DNA of 5,323 nt from Eubacteriales bacterium (lineage in GTDB: Bacteria > Bacillota_A > Clostridia > Christensenellales > Aristaeellaceae). The notes below the pieces were generated by a model. It saw only the letters and a program-made list of their open reading frames with translations, was not told the DNA's origin and made no database searches. Positions 1 through 4,938 of this stretch are shown here, piece after piece. Location: assembly GCA_030528845.1 (NCBI GenBank), contig JAUMYC010000168.1:1-5323 (forward strand), read 5' to 3'. The translations under genes and the position numbers were made by a program. Numbering within the stretch: position 1 is the first letter of the stretch; every line of letters starts with the position of its first letter.

Positions 1-325
1 GTTTCCTGCGAAAGACCTTGGCCAGTATGCACATGGGGATGACGGCCAGAACTCCGGTGGTGATCACAAAATCCGGCCGTTCCCGAAGAAAGATCGCGAC
101 GGAGAGCGCGAGGTTGAGCAGCATCAGGAATATGCACTTCTTCTCTCTGCGGTTGACCTGAAAAAGCCGATAAACCCGTTCGCCGCCCTGAGTCGTTTTG
201 TATTTCGTCTGCTCCGTCACGATGAAGCTGTCGTATTTTTCGAAAAGCGGCCTGAGCATCATGAGCTGTTCATAATGCCCGCCGGAGGAGGCCGCAAAGC
301 AGACCTTCACGTTTTTCCTGCTCAT
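1..325 (-). CDS. Alg14/PssD-like polysaccharide glycosyltransferase subunit (N-terminal part, runs off left edge)
   Basis: The 108 visible residues match the start of the Alg14 / PssD / Cps14F family. In these systems the Alg14-like protein sits at the membrane and recruits an Alg13-like catalytic subunit (PssE/Cps14G), together adding the second sugar to a lipid-linked repeat unit. Seen in the sequence: a Rossmann-type start KVCFAASSGGH (residues 7-17) followed by EQLMML, a strand DSFIVTEQTKY (32-42), a hydrophobic helix at about 66-80 that could dip into the membrane, and PDFVITTG (84-91), the typical end of this half-domain. Family members are around 150 residues, so roughly a third is missing. 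ATG at 325 is chosen because family proteins start just before this strand; AAAGG lies 11 nt upstream. An in-frame ATG at 334 would add MKH but leaves only 2 nt to that AAAGG. The catalytic partner and further glycan genes should lie to the left. The family call is confident; the sugar specificity is unknown. Confidence 0.87.
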   Translation of the reverse strand, partial: MSRKNVKVCFAASSGGHYEQLMMLRPLFEKYDSFIVTEQTKYKTTQGGERVYRLFQVNRREKKCIFLMLLNLALSVAIFLRERPDFVITTGVLAVIPMCILAKVFRRK

Positions 326-378
326 ATGCTTCATTGCCTTTCGTATAACCGGGCCTTTTTTCTCCGGCCGAATGCATC

Positions 379-427
379 AAAAATGACCGGTGCACGCCCC
401 TTTACGGCGGAAAGCGCACCTCCGGTC
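379..427 (-). terminator. Terminator-like hairpin C inside the leader (putative attenuator)
   Basis: On the minus strand GACCGG (427-422) pairs perfectly with CCGGTC (390-385). Interior pairs (TGC/GCA, GC/GC, TTT/AAA) extend the stem with small bulges. The hairpin is followed by A and then TTTTT (383-379). The U-run is short and the stem is interrupted, so this would be a moderate terminator, suited to conditional use. It stops about 50 nt before the start codon of the glycosyltransferase gene. Confidence 0.4.
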
Positions 428-463
428 TGCTGTTTTGCGTTGTATATCCTTTCATATTTCAGC

Positions 464-496
464 GGCAAACCCCTGCAGTCGCGCAGACGGTTTGCC
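464..496 (-). repeat. Leader hairpin B (possible anti-antiterminator)
   Basis: Perfect 8-bp arms GGCAAACC (464-471) and GGTTTGCC (489-496) enclose an inner stem CTGC (473-476) with GCAG (483-486). No U-run follows on either strand, so it is not a terminator. Its loop-side segment 483-490 is complementary to 422-430 with one bulged base, which links it to hairpin C. Confidence 0.55.
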
Positions 497-522
497 TGTG
501 AAACAGAAAGACGGCCCTCTTT

Positions 523-556
523 CCGGCGGCCGAGATCCTCGGCCCGCAAACGCCGG
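523..556 (-). repeat. Leader hairpin A
   Basis: The inner arms GGCCGAG (528-534) and CTCGGCC (538-544) are perfect, with a 3-nt loop. The outer arms CCGGC (523-527) and GCCGG (552-556) extend the stem across a bulge on one side (545-551). There is no T-run on either side, so it is a stable RNA hairpin rather than a terminator. It begins about 60 nt from the predicted 5' end. Confidence 0.5.
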
Positions 557-622
557 GCACACTATAAAACTACATATTTTTGACGGAATGCACAAACAAA
601 AGCCCGTAATTCTCGCAAAAAT

Positions 623-651
623 ATTATATTCCTTTTCCTTTTTATTGTCAA
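623..651 (-). promoter_or_regulatory. Full-consensus sigma-A promoter for the polysaccharide unit
   Basis: On the minus strand a perfect -35 TTGACA (651-646), a 17-bp spacer (629-645) and a perfect -10 TATAAT (628-623) predict a start near 616. This is the best match to the vegetative sigma factor consensus in the window. Confidence 0.88.
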
Positions 652-679
652 CATATTTATAGGGTTTTGTAGGATTTTT
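652..679 (-). promoter_or_regulatory. Phased A-tracts (UP-element-like) upstream of the polysaccharide promoter
   Basis: Directly upstream of the -35 are two 10-bp direct repeats, 669-678 and 659-668, read on the minus strand as AAAATCCTAC and AAAACCCTAT. The A-tracts recur once per helical turn in the zone where the RNA polymerase alpha subunit C-terminal domain binds. This fits an UP element and DNA curvature; binding by a regulator to the direct repeat is the alternative. Confidence 0.45.
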
Positions 680-686
680 CCTTTCC

Positions 687-723
687 CCGTTCGACTCTCG
701 AGCGATCCTCGGTGCGCGAACGG
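687..723. repeat. Inverted repeat between the M28 terminator and the polysaccharide promoter
   Basis: Arms CCGTTCG (687-693) and CGAACGG (717-723) are perfect, with a smaller stem CGAG/CTCG (699-702, 708-711) inside. No T-run follows on either strand. It may be a regulator site upstream of the promoter or simply a DNA hairpin; function is unknown. Confidence 0.35.
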
Positions 724-730
724 ACGCGCA

Positions 731-768
731 TAAAAATACAGCGCGCGCCGCAGGGGCGCACGCTGTAT
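731..768 (-). terminator. Intrinsic terminator of the M28 peptidase gene
   Basis: On the minus strand a 14-bp stem (768-755 with 749-736, one G-U pair) closes a 5-nt loop CCTGC and is followed by TTTTA. It starts 13 nt after the M28 stop codon. It separates the peptidase unit from the polysaccharide unit, which is transcribed in the same direction. Confidence 0.9.
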
Positions 769-781
769 CGGATGGGTCGGA

Positions 782-2047
782 TCACTTGCTGCTGCCGGGC
801 TCGCGCTGGAAGTACTTGTCCAGCTCGGCCTTCATGTTGTCCGGCATGCCGGTGCCCACGGGCAGGAGCACGGAATTGGCCACGCGGGAGATCATCTTGT
901 GGGCAAATTCGATGTTCGCCTTGAGCTGCTTCTCGCCCAGCGGGAAGATGGTATCGCGGCTGGTGTGGATCTCGGAGGAACGGGTGCCGCGGGAGATGCC
1001 GATGCCCGGGACGCCGCGGTCCGCAAAGGGAGCGGAGTCGGAGGAATGCACGCCGTTGCGGGTGGCGGCGGAATAGCCGGTCTCGCGCAGGAACAGGGCG
1101 ACGAACTCTTCGAGGGTCTTGTCGCCGGTGGTCATGACGGAGTTGGGGCCGAGGATGGTGCCGCACATATCGAAGTTGAAGCAGAACTTGATCTGGTCCA
1201 TCAGGTCTTCATGCTGCTCGATATATGCCTTGGAGCCCAGCAGGCCCTGCTCCTCGGAGCCGCACCAGATGAAGCGCAGGGTGCGCTTGGGCTGGTTTTC
1301 GAGGAAGTACTTGTACAGGCCCATGATGGCGGCGGAGCCGGTGGCGTTGTCCCACGCGCCGGGGCCGACGGGCAGGCTGTCGAAATGAGCGGTCAGCACG
1401 ATGGATTCCTCGGGCTTTTCGCTGCCTTCGATCACGGCGAGGACGTTGCGGGAGGTGGCCTTGCCGTCGGTCTGCTCCAGCTCGATGTGGACCAGCTCGG
1501 CTTCGTTGCGCAGCAGCTCGGTGGCGTCGTGCGCGTTGATGGCGAAGGTGGGGATCACGCCCTGCTCCAGCTGCTTCGGGCGCAGGTTGCGGTTGTACAG
1601 GCCGGCCTCGCCGTTGTCGTTGTAATACTTGCCCATGATGACGAAAATGGCGGCGGCGTTGCGCTTGACCAGCGCCTTGTAGGCGTCCAGAGAGAGCATG
1701 TCGACCAGCACGACGTATTCGCTCAGATCGTCATAGCCAAGGAAGTCCATATCGGTGCCGCGCTCGGCGTAGAGCACCTTGAGATCCTTGCCCGGAGCCG
1801 GGATGGAGCCGCACATGCCGAAGGCGACGGTGTTGATGTCGAGCTCGTAGGGCTTGACGATCTTGGTCACATGGCTCTTATAATCGGAGGCGTTGATCTC
1901 GAAATCGGTGATCTCGCCCTTGCCGCCGGAGGCCTCGATCTCGGCGAGGATGATCTGGGCGGCCTTGAGCTCGGCCTCGGTGCCGCCGTAGCGCACGAAG
2001 CTCAGGTTTTCGACGAATTTCAGAGGAGAATAATTGCAGTAAGACAT
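782..2047 (-). CDS. M28 family zinc aminopeptidase with PA-like insert
   Basis: This 421-residue protein carries the full M28 metal site: H221-F-D223, D233 in GPGAWDNATG (bridging), E265 (general base) and E266 in CGSEEQG, D293 in NFDM, and H361 in EIHTSRDT. Assignments are by analogy with the Streptomyces griseus aminopeptidase. Residues about 105-190 (VVLVDMLSLDAYKALVKRN ... IPTFAINAHDATELL) resemble a protease-associated (PA) domain inserted before the catalytic core. There is no signal peptide, so it should act in the cytoplasm, removing N-terminal residues from peptides. ATG at 2047 has AAAGGA 9 nt upstream. A longer in-frame TTG start at 2128 is rejected because it coincides with the predicted transcription start. 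It lies 129 bp behind the M42 gene on the same strand, with its own promoter and terminator. Substrate specificity is not predictable. Confidence 0.93.
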   Translation of the reverse strand: MSYCNYSPLKFVENLSFVRYGGTEAELKAAQIILAEIEASGGKGEITDFEINASDYKSHVTKIVKPYELDINTVAFGMCGSIPAPGKDLKVLYAERGTDMDFLGYDDLSEYVVLVDMLSLDAYKALVKRNAAAIFVIMGKYYNDNGEAGLYNRNLRPKQLEQGVIPTFAINAHDATELLRNEAELVHIELEQTDGKATSRNVLAVIEGSEKPEESIVLTAHFDSLPVGPGAWDNATGSAAIMGLYKYFLENQPKRTLRFIWCGSEEQGLLGSKAYIEQHEDLMDQIKFCFNFDMCGTILGPNSVMTTGDKTLEEFVALFLRETGYSAATRNGVHSSDSAPFADRGVPGIGISRGTRSSEIHTSRDTIFPLGEKQLKANIEFAHKMISRVANSVLLPVGTGMPDNMKAELDKYFQREPGSSK

Positions 2048-2077
2048 GTTTTTCGTTCCTTTCCGTTCAGATGATAC

Positions 2078-2120
2078 GCACGGACTCCCGCTTTTTATTT
2101 TGCAGGAATCCCGTCCGCGC
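2078..2120 (-). repeat. Hairpin at the 5' end of the M28 mRNA
   Basis: On the minus strand GCGCGGAC (2120-2113) pairs with GTCCGTGC (2085-2078), and TCCTGC (2107-2102) with GCGGGA (2091-2086), each with one G-U pair. A 5-nt one-sided bulge (2112-2108) separates the two stems, and the loop is A-rich (AAAATAAAAA). No U-run follows. It begins within about 10 nt of the predicted transcript 5' end, where stems can protect mRNA from decay; that role is inference. Confidence 0.5.
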
Positions 2121-2133
2121 AAATTCAAAATAT

Positions 2134-2162
2134 ATTATAAATCAACATTCGCATAATTGCAA
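2134..2162 (-). promoter_or_regulatory. Sigma-A promoter of the M28 gene
   Basis: On the minus strand -35 TTGCAA (2162-2157), a 17-bp spacer and a perfect -10 TATAAT (2139-2134) predict a start near 2127 and an 80-nt leader. It lies in the gap after the M42 stop codon, so M28 can be expressed without M42. Confidence 0.8.
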
Positions 2163-2170
2163 GAGCGAAT
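2147..2170. promoter_or_regulatory. Operator-like inverted repeat around the M28 -35 box
   Basis: ATTCGC (2147-2152) and GCGAAT (2165-2170) are perfect 6-bp arms 12 bp apart. The -35 box (2157-2162) lies between them. A repressor bound here would block RNA polymerase. The arms are short, so chance is possible. Confidence 0.3.
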
Positions 2171-2176
2171 TTTCAA

Positions 2177-3190
2177 TCAAAACTTAAACTCGTACTTGCA
2201 AAACGCCGTGATCAGGCGGATGCCCTCCTCGATATCGTCCTTGGAGACGACGGAGGACTGGCAGTGCGGATAGCGCGTGGCCACGCCGATGCCGCCGGTG
2301 CGCGCGCCGAAGACGGCCTGATTCATGCTGGAGGCGTCCGTGCCGCCGCGGTCGATGACGTCGCGCTGATACTTGATGCCCTCCTTCTCGCAGCATTCGA
2401 TCATCGCAGCGACGACGTCCTCGTCGGCGATGACGGAGGGGTCGTAGATCTTCACGGCCGTGCCCGCGCCGAGGGTGTTATTGCCGGAGAGGTTGCCGGG
2501 ATAGTCGTGCGCGGGGGTGATATCGACAGCGATGCCGATATCGGGCCGGATGCGGTTGGCGGTGGGCTTGGAGCCGCGCGTGCCGACCTCCTCCTGCACG
2601 TCGAAGACATAGTACACGTCGTTGGGGAAGGTGCCGTCGTTTTCCTTGATGGCCTCGATCAGCTGGAAGCAGCCGAGGCGGTCGTCGAGCGACTGGGAGC
2701 AGACCAGCTCGTTCATCAGGTTGACATAGGGCTCGCAGTAGCCGCAGATATCGCCCACATGCACCAGCTTTTCGGCGTCTTCCTTATTTTTCGCGCCGAT
2801 ATCGATATACAGCTTGTCGAAATCGCGCGGGCTGTCGACAGAGCCGCCGGACGCGCCGAACATGCCCACGGTGCCGTTGGCAAAGCGCACGCGCTCGTTG
2901 AAGGCGGCGTTGGCCCAGTTAAAGCCCACGCTGAGCACGCGGATGCGCCCGTCGCCTTCGATCTTTTTGACCATGAAGCCGACCTCGTCCATATGCGCGG
3001 CCAGCATGATCTTCTTGGAAGCAGCGCCGCCCACGCCCTTTTTGAGCACGATCAGATTGCCCATCGCGTCTTCGATGAGCTCGTCGGCATAGGGCTCGAC
3101 GATATTTTTGATAAACTTGCGCACGTTCTTTTCATATCCGGCAATGCCCTGCATCTCGCAAAGCTCCTTGAGCAGCTGTTCGTTTCTCAT
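2177..3190 (-). CDS. M42 family aminopeptidase (tetrahedral aminopeptidase / CelM / FrvX-like)
   Basis: The 337-residue protein has all the dinuclear-metal ligands of family M42: H66 in AAHMDEVG, D169 (bridging) in SLDDR, E200 (general base) and E201 in QEEVGTRG, D223 in VDIT, and H309 in RYPHCQ. The usual insert after the first catalytic strand (about 75-155) includes LYIDIGAKNKEDAE (127-140). Length fits the family. Known M42 enzymes form large hollow dodecamers in the cytoplasm that trim short peptides; some members were first annotated as endoglucanases, and cellulase activity is not implied here. ATG at 3190 has an AAAGGGG ribosome site 9 nt upstream. No clear terminator follows the gene, so read-through into M28 is possible. 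A divergent membrane-protein gene shares the upstream region. Confidence 0.95.
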   Translation of the reverse strand: MRNEQLLKELCEMQGIAGYEKNVRKFIKNIVEPYADELIEDAMGNLIVLKKGVGGAASKKIMLAAHMDEVGFMVKKIEGDGRIRVLSVGFNWANAAFNERVRFANGTVGMFGASGGSVDSPRDFDKLYIDIGAKNKEDAEKLVHVGDICGYCEPYVNLMNELVCSQSLDDRLGCFQLIEAIKENDGTFPNDVYYVFDVQEEVGTRGSKPTANRIRPDIGIAVDITPAHDYPGNLSGNNTLGAGTAVKIYDPSVIADEDVVAAMIECCEKEGIKYQRDVIDRGGTDASSMNQAVFGARTGGIGVATRYPHCQSSVVSKDDIEEGIRLITAFCKYEFKF

Positions 3191-3236
3191 CTGCGGTATC
3201 CCCTTTCATTGTTAAAGAAAAAAGTGGTTAAAAAAA

Positions 3237-3265
3237 TTTATAGCACAGATGCAGACGTGCGTCAA
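3237..3265 (-). promoter_or_regulatory. Promoter of the M42 gene, extended -10
   Basis: On the minus strand -35 TTGACG (3265-3260), a 17-bp spacer and TATAAA (3242-3237) preceded by TGC form an extended -10 promoter. The predicted start is near 3230, giving a leader of about 40 nt. Confidence 0.8.
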
Positions 3266-3275
3266 TCGTTAAATC

Positions 3276-3283
3276 TTGATCAA
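3276..3283. promoter_or_regulatory. TTGATCAA palindrome in the divergent spacer
   Basis: A perfect 8-bp palindrome lies 10 bp upstream of the M42 -35 box and about 50 bp upstream of the divergent -10. It could be a small operator half-spaced between the two promoters, but a palindrome of this length in AT-rich DNA may be chance. Confidence 0.2.
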
Positions 3284-3306
3284 TTTTGCTGCAGAATTTT
3301 GTATGG

Positions 3307-3327
3307 ATCATGAATCTTTACCATGAT
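3307..3327. promoter_or_regulatory. Operator-like inverted repeat at the ArAE-like gene promoter
   Basis: ATCATG (3307-3312) and CATGAT (3322-3327) are perfect arms around a 9-bp spacer. The element ends 4 bp before the -10 TATAAT (3332-3337) and covers the place of the -35 box. Size and position suit a TetR- or MarR-type repressor dimer, regulators often found at exporter genes. No regulator gene is in the window. Confidence 0.4.
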
Positions 3328-3331
3328 GGCA

Positions 3332-3337
3332 TATAAT
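3332..3337 (+). promoter_or_regulatory. -10 box for the ArAE-like gene
   Basis: A perfect TATAAT predicts a start near 3344 and a leader of about 53 nt. The matching -35 position (around 3309-3314) is a poor fit to consensus and lies in an inverted repeat, which suggests a weak or regulated promoter. Confidence 0.5.
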
Positions 3338-3396
3338 AGAAGCTCCGCACGTGAGCATTCTTACATATTATTATTCTGCATTAGGAAGGGATCAGC

Positions 3397-3954
3397 ATGG
3401 AACGACCCGACATCCAGCCCGCGACGCTGCAGCGCATCCGCTACCACATCGGCATGCGCAACATCAAGACGGCCATCAGCGCGACGATCTGCGCGATGAT
3501 CTACCTCGCCCTCGGACGCAACCCCACCTTCGCATGCATCGGCGCGATCTTCGGCCTGGGCTATGATATGTCCAACTCGCGCCTCAACGGCGGCAACCGC
3601 TTCTTCGGCACGATCTTCGGCGGGCTGATCGGCATGGGCCTGTTCCGCATCTACATCATCTTCTATCCGCAGGGCGGCTTTCACGCGCTGATGCTGCTGC
3701 TGCTCTTTGTGGGCGTGATCCTGCTCATCCTCGCCAGCCAGCTCTTCCGCTGGCCCGGCGCGATCCAGCCCGGCGGCGTCATGCTGTGCATCCTGCTGTT
3801 CAACCAGCCGGTGGATTCCTACGTCGCCTATTCGCTCAACCGCATCCTCGACACCGGCATCGGCGTGCTGTGCGCGCTGCTGGTAAACTTCCTCCTCCCG
3901 CGCGAGCGCGTGCTGCGCTGGATGGAAAAATGGAACGCCCGGCGTCATGCCTGA
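3397..3954 (+). CDS. ArAE/FUSC-like inner membrane protein (aromatic acid exporter family, short form)
   Basis: This 185-residue hydrophobic protein resembles the membrane domain of the aromatic acid exporter (ArAE, PF06081-like) family. Family marks seen: GMRNIKTAISATICAMI at 19-35, NRFFGTIFGGLIG at 67-79, and NRILDTGIGVLCALLVN at 148-164. I count about six membrane-spanning stretches near 22-39, 42-58, 68-90, 96-115, 122-136 and 146-167, with a short basic tail. Longer family members carry a C-terminal cytoplasmic domain that is absent here. Relatives are proposed to export weak aromatic acids or related compounds, mostly by homology, so the substrate is unknown. AGGAAGGG (3383-3390) sits 6 nt before the ATG, a strong start. 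The gene is divergent from M42 and ends in its own terminator, so it is probably a single-gene unit. Confidence 0.82.
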   Translation: MERPDIQPATLQRIRYHIGMRNIKTAISATICAMIYLALGRNPTFACIGAIFGLGYDMSNSRLNGGNRFFGTIFGGLIGMGLFRIYIIFYPQGGFHALMLLLLFVGVILLILASQLFRWPGAIQPGGVMLCILLFNQPVDSYVAYSLNRILDTGIGVLCALLVNFLLPRERVLRWMEKWNARRHA

Positions 3955-3971
3955 GCCCGACGCTTTCCCCA

Positions 3972-4011
3972 CGCCTTCTCTGCCGTTTCTGCGCAGAGGA
4001 GGCGCTTTTTT
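3972..4011 (+). terminator. Intrinsic terminator of the ArAE-like gene
   Basis: A 12-bp stem (3972-3983 with 3993-4004, one G-U pair) closes a 9-nt loop and is followed by C and six T (4006-4011). It starts 17 nt after the stop codon. Confidence 0.9.
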
Positions 4012-4063
4012 GTCCCTAAGGTTAAAATACCGCTCTTTTTTGCCGCGCAGGAACATTCGCCCC

Positions 4064-4089
4064 CGTTTCGCGTCATAATAAGCGAAACG
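4064..4089. promoter_or_regulatory. Perfect inverted repeat upstream of the lipoprotein gene
   Basis: CGTTTCGC (4064-4071) and GCGAAACG (4082-4089) are perfect 8-bp arms around a 10-bp AT-rich centre that contains CATAAT (4074-4079), a possible -10 box without a good -35. A small palindrome TTCGA-T-TCGAA follows at 4099-4109. No T-run follows on either strand, so this is not a terminator. It may be an operator over a weak promoter, or a stem in the leader if transcription starts further upstream. Confidence 0.45.
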
Positions 4090-4122
4090 AAAAGCGCGTT
4101 CGATTCGAAAAAACAACGACAC

Positions 4123-4127
4123 GGAGG
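4123..4127 (+). promoter_or_regulatory. Ribosome binding site of the lipoprotein gene, wide spacing
   Basis: GGAGG is a near-perfect Shine-Dalgarno core, but 12 nt separate it from the ATG at 4140, more than the usual 6-9. No other start codon fits between, and the signal peptide begins exactly at 4140, so this start is kept. Confidence 0.75.
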
Positions 4128-4139
4128 TTCCATACCGAT

Positions 4140-4910
4140 ATGAAAAAGATCGCATTGTTTCTCTCTTTGCTCCTGATCCTCTCTCTGGCCGCCTGCGCAC
4201 AGCAGGCCGGCGAGACCGAGCCCACCGCCAAGCCCCAGCCCACCCTCGAGCCCGAGCGCACCGAGCAGCCCGTCGAGGCGCAGCTGATCAGCGGCGTCGT
4301 GCTGGAGATCGTCGAAGACGGCATCTATATCGAGACCGAGGAGCACGGCGAAGTGCTGGTGCTGACCGGCGAGGAGACCGTCTTTGAGACCACCGGCGAC
4401 ATCCGGAGCGGCGACCTTCTCTACATCGACTACGACGGCCAGATGACCTTCTCCCTCCCGGCACAGATCAGCGCCTCCGTCGTGCGCATGCACAAGCTCG
4501 AGGGCGACGTCATCGAAGTGTACCCCGAGGAAAACGCCGTGCTGCTCGGCGGCGCGGCGATGGACGCGGAAGTGTATGTGCATCTGCCGGAGATCTGGAA
4601 GGATGCGCAGATCGACTTTGAGCACATGACCGTCTATTACAACGGCGTGATGACCATGAGCCTGCCCGGCCAGATCAACGCAGGCCTCGTGCTGCCCGGC
4701 TACAGCCTGCAGGGCGCGATCAGCGAGATCGGCGAGGGCTATGTGCTGCTGGGCGACGGCCCGGACGCCGTGCAGGTGCTGCTGACGGAAGGCCAGCTGC
4801 CCGAGACGGCGGAGATCGGCGCAGTCGTGCGCGTGCGCTTCGACGGCCAGATGACCCGCTCCATCCCGATGCAGATCACCGCGCAGGAGATCGTGCAGCT
4901 CAGCCGCTGA
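4140..4910 (+). CDS. Secreted lipoprotein with three DUF3221-like (OB-fold-like) repeats
   Basis: The 256-residue protein begins with a lipoprotein signal: KK, a hydrophobic core (residues 4-16) and lipobox LAAC with C19 as the lipidated residue, so it should be anchored outside the membrane. Residues 20-46 are an E/P/T-rich flexible tether. The rest is three copies of a module of about 68 residues: about 51-118, 122-189 and 192-256. Each has an opening strand (GVVLEIVED, GDVIEVYPE, GAISEIGEG) and a signature near its end (YDGQMTFSLPAQISA at 98, YNGVMTMSLPGQINA at 167, FDGQMTRSIPMQITA at 234). The G-D-x-x-x-V-x-Y-x-G ... P-x-Q-I pattern recalls small OB-fold proteins of the YobA/DUF3221 type, whose function is not established. 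I cannot name a ligand. The gene stands alone, between an upstream terminator and a bidirectional one. Lipoprotein status is confident; the fold is inferred. Confidence 0.88.
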   Translation: MKKIALFLSLLLILSLAACAQQAGETEPTAKPQPTLEPERTEQPVEAQLISGVVLEIVEDGIYIETEEHGEVLVLTGEETVFETTGDIRSGDLLYIDYDGQMTFSLPAQISASVVRMHKLEGDVIEVYPEENAVLLGGAAMDAEVYVHLPEIWKDAQIDFEHMTVYYNGVMTMSLPGQINAGLVLPGYSLQGAISEIGEGYVLLGDGPDAVQVLLTEGQLPETAEIGAVVRVRFDGQMTRSIPMQITAQEIVQLSR

Positions 4911-4938
4911 GCGGCGGGAGCGCCCGGCCAACGACAAT

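Larger units (their letters stand above)
326..616 (-). promoter_or_regulatory. Long structured 5' leader of the polysaccharide unit
   Basis: About 290 nt lie between the predicted transcription start (near 616) and the glycosyltransferase start codon. I find no convincing gene here. Three inverted repeats follow one another in the RNA: hairpin A at 523-556, hairpin B at 464-496, and hairpin C at 385-427, the last followed by five U. A segment of B (483-490) can pair with the 5' arm of C (422-430), so B, C and the B-C pairing exclude each other in part. Long leaders with conditional terminators are known upstream of exopolysaccharide operons, where NusG paralogues such as LoaP/RfaH or RNA elements such as EAR allow read-through. 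That this leader works in that way is inference. I do not recognise a known riboswitch class. Confidence 0.5.

Noticed and set aside
464..505. CACAGGCAAACC in the leader, reminiscent of part of a c-di-GMP-I (GEMM) riboswitch
   Set aside because: The other conserved elements of that class, including the second helix and tetraloop receptor, are not seen, and the bases are explained by hairpin B.
331..549. A 72-codon minus-strand frame with a TTG start whose TGA overlaps the ATG at 334 (ATGA)
   Set aside because: It has no ribosome binding site before the TTG, contains no ATG, is rich in R/K with no recognisable domain, and covers the leader hairpins. The overlap is suggestive of coupling but not enough to call a gene.
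275..662. Plus-strand frames of 102 and 90 codons across the leader
   Set aside because: No ribosome site or protein family; the first runs antisense into the glycosyltransferase gene and both lie antisense to the leader, and their residues reflect GC-rich hairpin arms.
683..711. CGTTCGACTC, resembling a tRNA T-arm
   Set aside because: The flanking five-base stem does not pair, and no acceptor stem, D-arm or anticodon arm is present.
2048..2128. N-terminal extension of the M28 protein from a TTG at 2128
   Set aside because: The TTG lies at the predicted transcription start and has no ribosome site; the extra residues come from the 5' hairpin region.
899..3313. Long plus-strand frames of 391 and 349 codons opposite the two peptidases
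   Set aside because: They are antisense shadows of strongly codon-biased genes, with repetitive A/G/V/D composition. The minus-strand proteins have complete catalytic motifs.
3361..4937. Minus-strand frames of 279 and 330 codons opposite the membrane protein and the lipoprotein
   Set aside because: Histidine/alanine/aspartate-rich shadows without start signals; the plus-strand genes have clear ribosome sites, a lipobox and terminators.
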